Shown in pieces: positions 62,501-64,000 of a DNA stretch of 64,000 nucleotides. The translations under genes and the position numbers were made by a program. This DNA comes from Undaria pinnatifida (Eukaryota > Sar > Phaeophyceae > Laminariales > Alariaceae): contig JABAKD010000002.1 in NCBI GenBank assembly GCA_012845835.1, forward strand, positions 6,019,106 to 6,083,105. Reading direction: 5' to 3'. Below the pieces are notes generated by a model. It was not told the origin of the DNA. It searched no databases and saw only the letters and a program-made list of their open reading frames with translations. Position 1 is the stretch's first letter, and every line of letters starts with the position of its first letter.

Positions 62501-63776
62501 TTTAAGCGAGCACGGATGTCTCTGGTTTATCCTCACCCTTTTTGTTTTGTCACCCACCCCTGCCTCCTGCTCGTTCGCTCTCCGGCTCCCTCTCTCTATC
62601 CCTCTCTTTCACCCCTTTTATCTCTCATCCCCCTCTCTCCCTCCTCTCGCCCCTTTCTCTCCCGAGCAGCGGTGGAAGCGGAAACCCCACTGTAGGCGTG
62701 CGAGGTGTGTGGGGGGGAAGCGCCCACCAAAACGCCAATGCCAACCCCCCCTCCAACAACCCTCCCCCTCCTAGCCACCAAGACTCTGGACACCCACCAT
62801 CTGGAAACCCTTACGGAGGCGGCGGTGGAGGCGGTGACGAGGGCGGGGGAGGGGGGGCACGGCGTGGCGGGAGAGAGGGTTTTGTAGGGAGGACGGGAGG
62901 GGGCGATGCGGATGGCGGGTACGAGGGGAAGCTGATCGAGGAGATATGTGCTGCGGGAGGGACTAAGTCTACCCCCGGCAAGGTTTGTTTTTTTTTCTTG
63001 TCTTTCTTTGCTTTTTTTTGCTCGTAATTTTGTTGTTGGTGGTGTTGGTGATGGGGGTGGGGGTGGTAGTGGTAGCGCGGTGGTTGTGGTGGTGTGGTTG
63101 GATTGTTTTTTTTGGGGGGGGTAGTGTACGACGTGAGTGCCAATCTAGTGCAAGATCTCGTTCATGTTTTGGTGGAGGTGGTGGTGGCGGTGGTAGTCGT
63201 GGTGGTGGTGATGGTGTTGATGGGGGTGGTGGTTGTCTTGTCGGAGTTGGATCGCTGGTTCTGGTGGAGGTGTTGCTGTTGCTTTGGTGGAAGGATTGGG
63301 AACATAAATATCAAGCACGCGCAACCCATCGTATCCTTTCACATATACAAGGGGACATCGTATCCCTCTGACACCGACGCCCCCCCCGCCCTCCCCTCCC
63401 TTCTCTCGCACGCACACTTGCCATGGAACATACCATCACGCGACGATTAGGCCATTTTGCAACCCTCCCCTAGTAAACCCACACGCACACACGCATCCAT
63501 CCACTCACCCACCAACCACCCAACCTCACCCAACCTCACCCAACCCCCCCCACCCCCAATCCATCCCTCGCACGCCGGCACCGTGCTCTTGGAAAACGGT
63601 TGAAAATCGATGGGCACGGTTGAAAATGGTTGGACTTGGTTGGAGCACAGCCGGAGATGGACTCTTTCTTGTCGAAGGCGGCAAGCCTGGACCCCGGCAG
63701 GGTGGCGGAGGCGCTTCTTGTTGCTCTAGACGCGGCAGACTGGCGAGCGCGGAGCAAGGCGCTGGCAGTCGTGGAA
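47385..63776 (+). CDS. TEPSIN: Tepsin/MTV1-like AP-4 accessory protein (ENTH + VHS-like), 9 exons seen, 3' end outside window
   Basis: Spliced model: 47385-47573, 54634-54758, 55643-55720, 56696-57170, 60493-60633, 61199-61285, 61811-61887, 62670-62982, 63651-63776. All junctions are GT-AG and phases agree throughout, giving 537 codons with no stop. Residues 1-131 form an ENTH domain; TPGYLYGEI (17-25) and FSGPPDPLRG (90-99) followed by KVREAAKD are the tepsin/MTV1 signature. IEGFG (138-142) matches the conserved GFG element after the ENTH domain. Residues 143-470 are a Gly/Ser/Asn-rich linker. From about 475 (YEGKLIEEICAAGG, then DSFLSKAASLDPGRVAEALL) the second, VHS-like domain begins. Family knowledge: tepsin binds the AP-4 adaptor at the trans-Golgi network; plant MTV1 acts in vacuolar transport. 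The C-terminal AP-4 binding motifs would be downstream of the window. Start: ATG 47385 fits the domain edge; an in-frame ATG lies about 24 codons upstream (near 47313). Intron 1 is 7,060 bp. Confidence 0.88.
48560..48680. repeat. GTACCTAACG-type repeat, short block
   Basis: ACGGTACGTTAGGTAAGGTA, TACCCGGGTAAG, GAGGTCGTACCTAACGTACA and CGTACCCAACGTACTAACAC match the 41-bp unit seen at 50.1 and 51.2 kb. Confidence 0.65.
48700..49740. repeat. Possible inverted-end element with TTGGCAAG words, tepsin intron 1
   Basis: 48705-48825 and 49555-49705 share TTGCCAA/TTGGCAAG words and TTTCCAAAAA in roughly inverted arrangement (TATTTGGCAAGTTTTTGGA against the complement of TCCAAATACTTGCCAAATTG). The ends are not sharp. 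Confidence 0.3.
49785..50370. repeat. 41-bp tandem repeat in a higher-order block (copy 1)
   Basis: CGTACCTAACACTTACGTAA-type units start at about 50099, 50140 and 50181, then a spacer with ACCCGGGTATT and TTTACCCGGGTAAGTATTGA and another unit. The preceding section 49795-50100 holds the same spacer (ACCCGGGTAATTCGTCGACG, CCTGGTAAGTATTGAAGCGG). Confidence 0.8.
51060..51480. repeat. 41-bp tandem repeat in a higher-order block (copy 2)
   Basis: Units at about 51141, 51183 and 51224, then ACCCGGGTATTTCGTCTGCC, GCGGGTAAGTGTTCGCGGCG and a further unit, the same order as in the block near 50.2 kb. GTACGTACCCGGGTA palindromic words end both blocks. Confidence 0.8.
51660..52490. repeat. Dispersed direct repeats in tepsin intron 1
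   Basis: GACATGAAACCAGATGTAGA at 51683 and ATATGAAACCAGATGCAGAC at 52436 begin related stretches of about 60 bp. Within 51830-51975, GCACAGCGAC..AGTCTC.CCAAGC appears twice. Confidence 0.55.
53300..53400. repeat. Short direct repeat in tepsin intron 1
   Basis: GTTTTACGGCGTCGTTGCCA and GTTTTACAGCGTCGGTGCCA begin two copies about 47 bp apart (53303, 53350), each followed by CCAA.C.AAGCCAA-like sequence and ATATA. Confidence 0.6.
54240..54633 (+). other. 390-bp C-rich pyrimidine tract before tepsin exon 2
   Basis: Almost uninterrupted CCCC/CT sequence up to the CAG acceptor. Far longer than a usual polypyrimidine tract; the same feature in shorter form precedes exon 4 and exon 8. Confidence 0.8.
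54634..54758 (+). CDS. TEPSIN: Tepsin-like exon 2 (ENTH core)
   Basis: Acceptor is CCCCCGCAG, the exon begins CACGTGTGC (HVC) in phase 0 and ends CGAAA before GTGAGT in phase 2. It encodes FKMSMQREAQCIKDCLTFSG and PPDPLRGEEIYRK, the most diagnostic segment of the family. The preceding 390 bp of intron are almost pure pyrimidine, strongly C-biased. Confidence 0.9.
55070..55345. repeat. Diverged tandem units in tepsin intron 2
   Basis: TGTTCGTGTCCGTCCTCGCC, TGTTTGCGTCTATCCTCGTC and TGTTTGCGTCCGTCCTTTCC each precede GTGAAATT-type sequence. At least three units near the 3' half of the intron. Confidence 0.55.
55643..55720 (+). CDS. TEPSIN: Tepsin-like exon 3 (end of ENTH domain)
   Basis: Acceptor GTGCAG; the first G completes the Lys codon begun in exon 2. 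Encodes VREAAKDTLEAVFAEGPP, the last ENTH helix as in tepsin (KVRxAAxD). Ends CCGCG before GTGAGT in phase 2. Confidence 0.88.
56201..56412. repeat. Tandem duplication (about 107 bp) in tepsin intron 3
   Basis: GTGCTGTTCTTACTGGCCGT with GAGTCTCCTCCGATTTGCGT, and GTTGCTGTTTCTTGCTGGCG with GAGTCTCCTCCGTCTGCATG. Units are pyrimidine-rich on the plus strand; a CTTGCAG just before the first unit is a possible decoy acceptor. Confidence 0.75.
56650..56679 (+). repeat. Poly(C) run, 30 nt, next to the exon 4 acceptor
   Basis: C30 ends 16 nt before the AG used by exon 4, which itself contains long G runs (Gly codons). Confidence 0.95.
56696..57170 (+). CDS. TEPSIN: Tepsin-like exon 4 (GFG motif and glycine-rich linker)
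   Basis: Acceptor GCTACAG lies 16 nt after a run of 30 C. The first A completes an Arg codon; the exon then reads YASGNRIEGFG and continues for about 145 residues of Gly/Tyr/Ser-rich low complexity with an alternating MGAVGSAVGSAVGKAVGAI stretch (small/hydrophobic, possibly amphipathic). Ends TCCAAG before GTACGA in phase 0. The linker is much richer in Gly than in animal or plant relatives as I know them. Confidence 0.82.
57573..58137 (-). mobile_element. Family A remnants in tepsin intron 4
   Basis: An isolated left end (CACGCGCTAAGGTAGAGGTG, 57573-57600) is separated by about 360 unrelated bases from a middle section (57965-58137: GGGTTAAGGAGCTCCGCACC, AGTTCCACCCGACGAACAAA, CTACCATGGCCTATTATTAA, GAACGAGAATGAC). 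Either one element split by an insertion or two fragments. Confidence 0.45.
59515..60475. repeat. (CCCAA)n and (CCAAA)n microsatellite field in tepsin intron 4
   Basis: Perfect ACCCA pentamers at 59584-59690, CCAAA pentamers at 60066-60127, interspersed with diverged unit cores. An 81-bp duplicate begins at 60125 and 60206 (ACCCAACGACAC(T/C)AGACC). Confidence 0.9.
59791..60525 (+). repeat. Serial diverged copies of the exon 5 3' splice site
   Basis: Cores at 59791 (CTGCAATATC..GCCAATCGAG), 59881 (GCAATGTCTATGGATCAAGC), 59999 (GCAATAGCTATCGGCCAATC + AG), 60262 (CCGTTATTTCCCATTGACCA + ACCAG) and the functional one at 60468 (CACTGTTTTCCATTGGCCAA + ACAG). After the AG, the 60020 and 60289 copies continue with GATGAGATCTGGCTGGAACG and GAAAATCCGTGTTTGGAGTG, diverged versions of the exon start GACAAGACCTGGCTTGAGCG. 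Confidence 0.78.
60493..60633 (+). CDS. TEPSIN: Tepsin-like exon 5 (linker)
   Basis: Acceptor TTGGCCAAACAG, donor GTAAGT, 47 codons in phase 0/0. Encodes DKTWLERTSETVKGSVGTGI and then a Gly-rich tail. It resembles the VGSAVGKAVGAI stretch of exon 4 in its spacing of small residues. Diverged copies of its 3' splice site and first 30-35 bases lie upstream in the intron (see the repeat at 59791-60525). Confidence 0.75.
61199..61285 (+). CDS. TEPSIN: Tepsin-like exon 6 (linker)
   Basis: Acceptor GGTCGCAG, donor GTAAGC, 29 codons in phase 0/0: GFPSSSYSSNRGPNAYRGGG and on to GYRSE. The SSYRGPN-like motif resembles the linker of plant MTV1 (inference from memory of the family). Confidence 0.72.
61320..61442. 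repeat. (GGGT)n tract in tepsin intron 6
   Basis: GGTGGGTGGGTGGGTG with GCGTG and GATG interruptions for about 120 bp, G-quadruplex-prone on the RNA-like strand. Confidence 0.88.
61811..61887 (+). CDS. TEPSIN: Tepsin-like exon 7 (linker)
   Basis: Acceptor TTTGACCAG, donor GTATGT, phase 0 in and 2 out: AVSSAYENARASSQAYTSQW, then NQGAS. A nearer AG (ATCAAG) would change the frame and is less likely. Confidence 0.68.
61905..62300. repeat. TGCTGTG-rich degenerate tandem repeat in tepsin intron 7
   Basis: GTGCTGTG, TGCTGTAGTGGAGTGT and GCGATGCTGTG words recur throughout nearly 400 bp without a fixed period. Confidence 0.75.
62670..62982 (+). CDS. TEPSIN: Tepsin-like exon 8 (linker and start of VHS-like domain)
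   Basis: Acceptor CCGAGCAG after a long CT tract; the first C completes Ser. The linker (Gly/Pro/Asn-rich) leads into YEGKLIEEICAAGGTKSTPG, which matches the helix that opens the second domain in MTV1/tepsin. Donor GTTTGT, phase 0. Confidence 0.8.
63030..63280. repeat. GGT-rich tract in tepsin intron 8
   Basis: TGGTGGTG/GGTGGTGGT words with GTCGTGG interruptions; followed by C-rich sequence at 63380-63560. Confidence 0.75.
63651..63776 (+). CDS. TEPSIN: Tepsin-like exon 9 (VHS-like domain)
   Basis: Acceptor GGAGCACAG, donor GTGAGT, 42 codons: PEMDSFLSKAASLDPGRVAE, ALLVALDAADWRARSKALAV, VE. This matches the second-domain pattern of alternating helices with W-x-x-R-x-K-A-L before the next helix. 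The gene continues past the window. Confidence 0.85.
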
Positions 63777-64000
63777 GTGAGTTGATGGATGATTGGTTAG
63801 AGTTTAGGCTACTCGTACGGTGAAATGATGTGCGCTAGGCCATATATCACGTGCCTCACATCAGTGGATTGCTTAAATGCGTGATGTGGAGGTGGGTATA
63901 TAGCTCGGTTAAGAGACTACATAGGTGAGCCGCGGGACATCACTTATTGGGGAATATGTCATGGCCTGGATGGGCTATTTATCACGTAGTAGATCAACTA

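Overview
The window is nuclear DNA of a eukaryote. Coding sequence is in short exons with GT-AG boundaries and matching phases, introns run from about 0.5 to 7 kb, and most of the rest is microsatellite, minisatellite and short inverted-repeat transposon remains. No operon-like gene order is visible. The long introns, repeat load, C-rich 3' intron ends and coiled-coil/EF-hand gene would suit a stramenopile such as a brown alga, but that is an inference with modest confidence; nothing in the window fixes the taxon.

Layout. 1-17.2 kb: no convincing multi-exon gene, but a dense field of at least three families of short (about 180-280 bp) terminal-inverted-repeat elements (here A, B and C), plus one Ser-rich ORF on the minus strand (13589-14485). 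17.99-18.67 kb: a small broken ORF with a Cys-His cluster. 22.7-28.1 kb: a 5.4 kb CCATGG-rich array, built from a 21-bp minisatellite in its first third. 28.3-33.4 kb: isolated coding-like minus-strand segments, possibly further exons of the gene to their right. 34.7-46.85 kb (minus): five phase-consistent exons of an EF-hand/coiled-coil protein with a Lys/Ser-rich head (called gene B), with a 554-bp GA tract in intron 3 and a hAT-like element with an 8-bp target duplication in intron 1. 47.4 kb to the window end (plus): nine phase-consistent exons of a tepsin/MTV1-like AP-4 accessory protein, with an N-terminal ENTH domain, a glycine-rich linker and the start of the second, VHS-like domain; its last exons lie outside the window.

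Gene B and the tepsin-like gene are head-to-head, 532 bp apart, so they may share a bidirectional promoter. No functional link between them is evident beyond that.

The most unusual signal is at splice junctions. In three places in two unrelated genes (tepsin exon 5; gene B exons 2 and 5) the 3' splice site plus the first part of the following exon is present as two or more diverged tandem copies, with the extra copies upstream in the intron. Repeat units also occur near the 3' ends of tepsin introns 2 and 3. This suggests introns that lengthen by repeated local duplication across the intron-exon border, leaving decoy acceptors behind.
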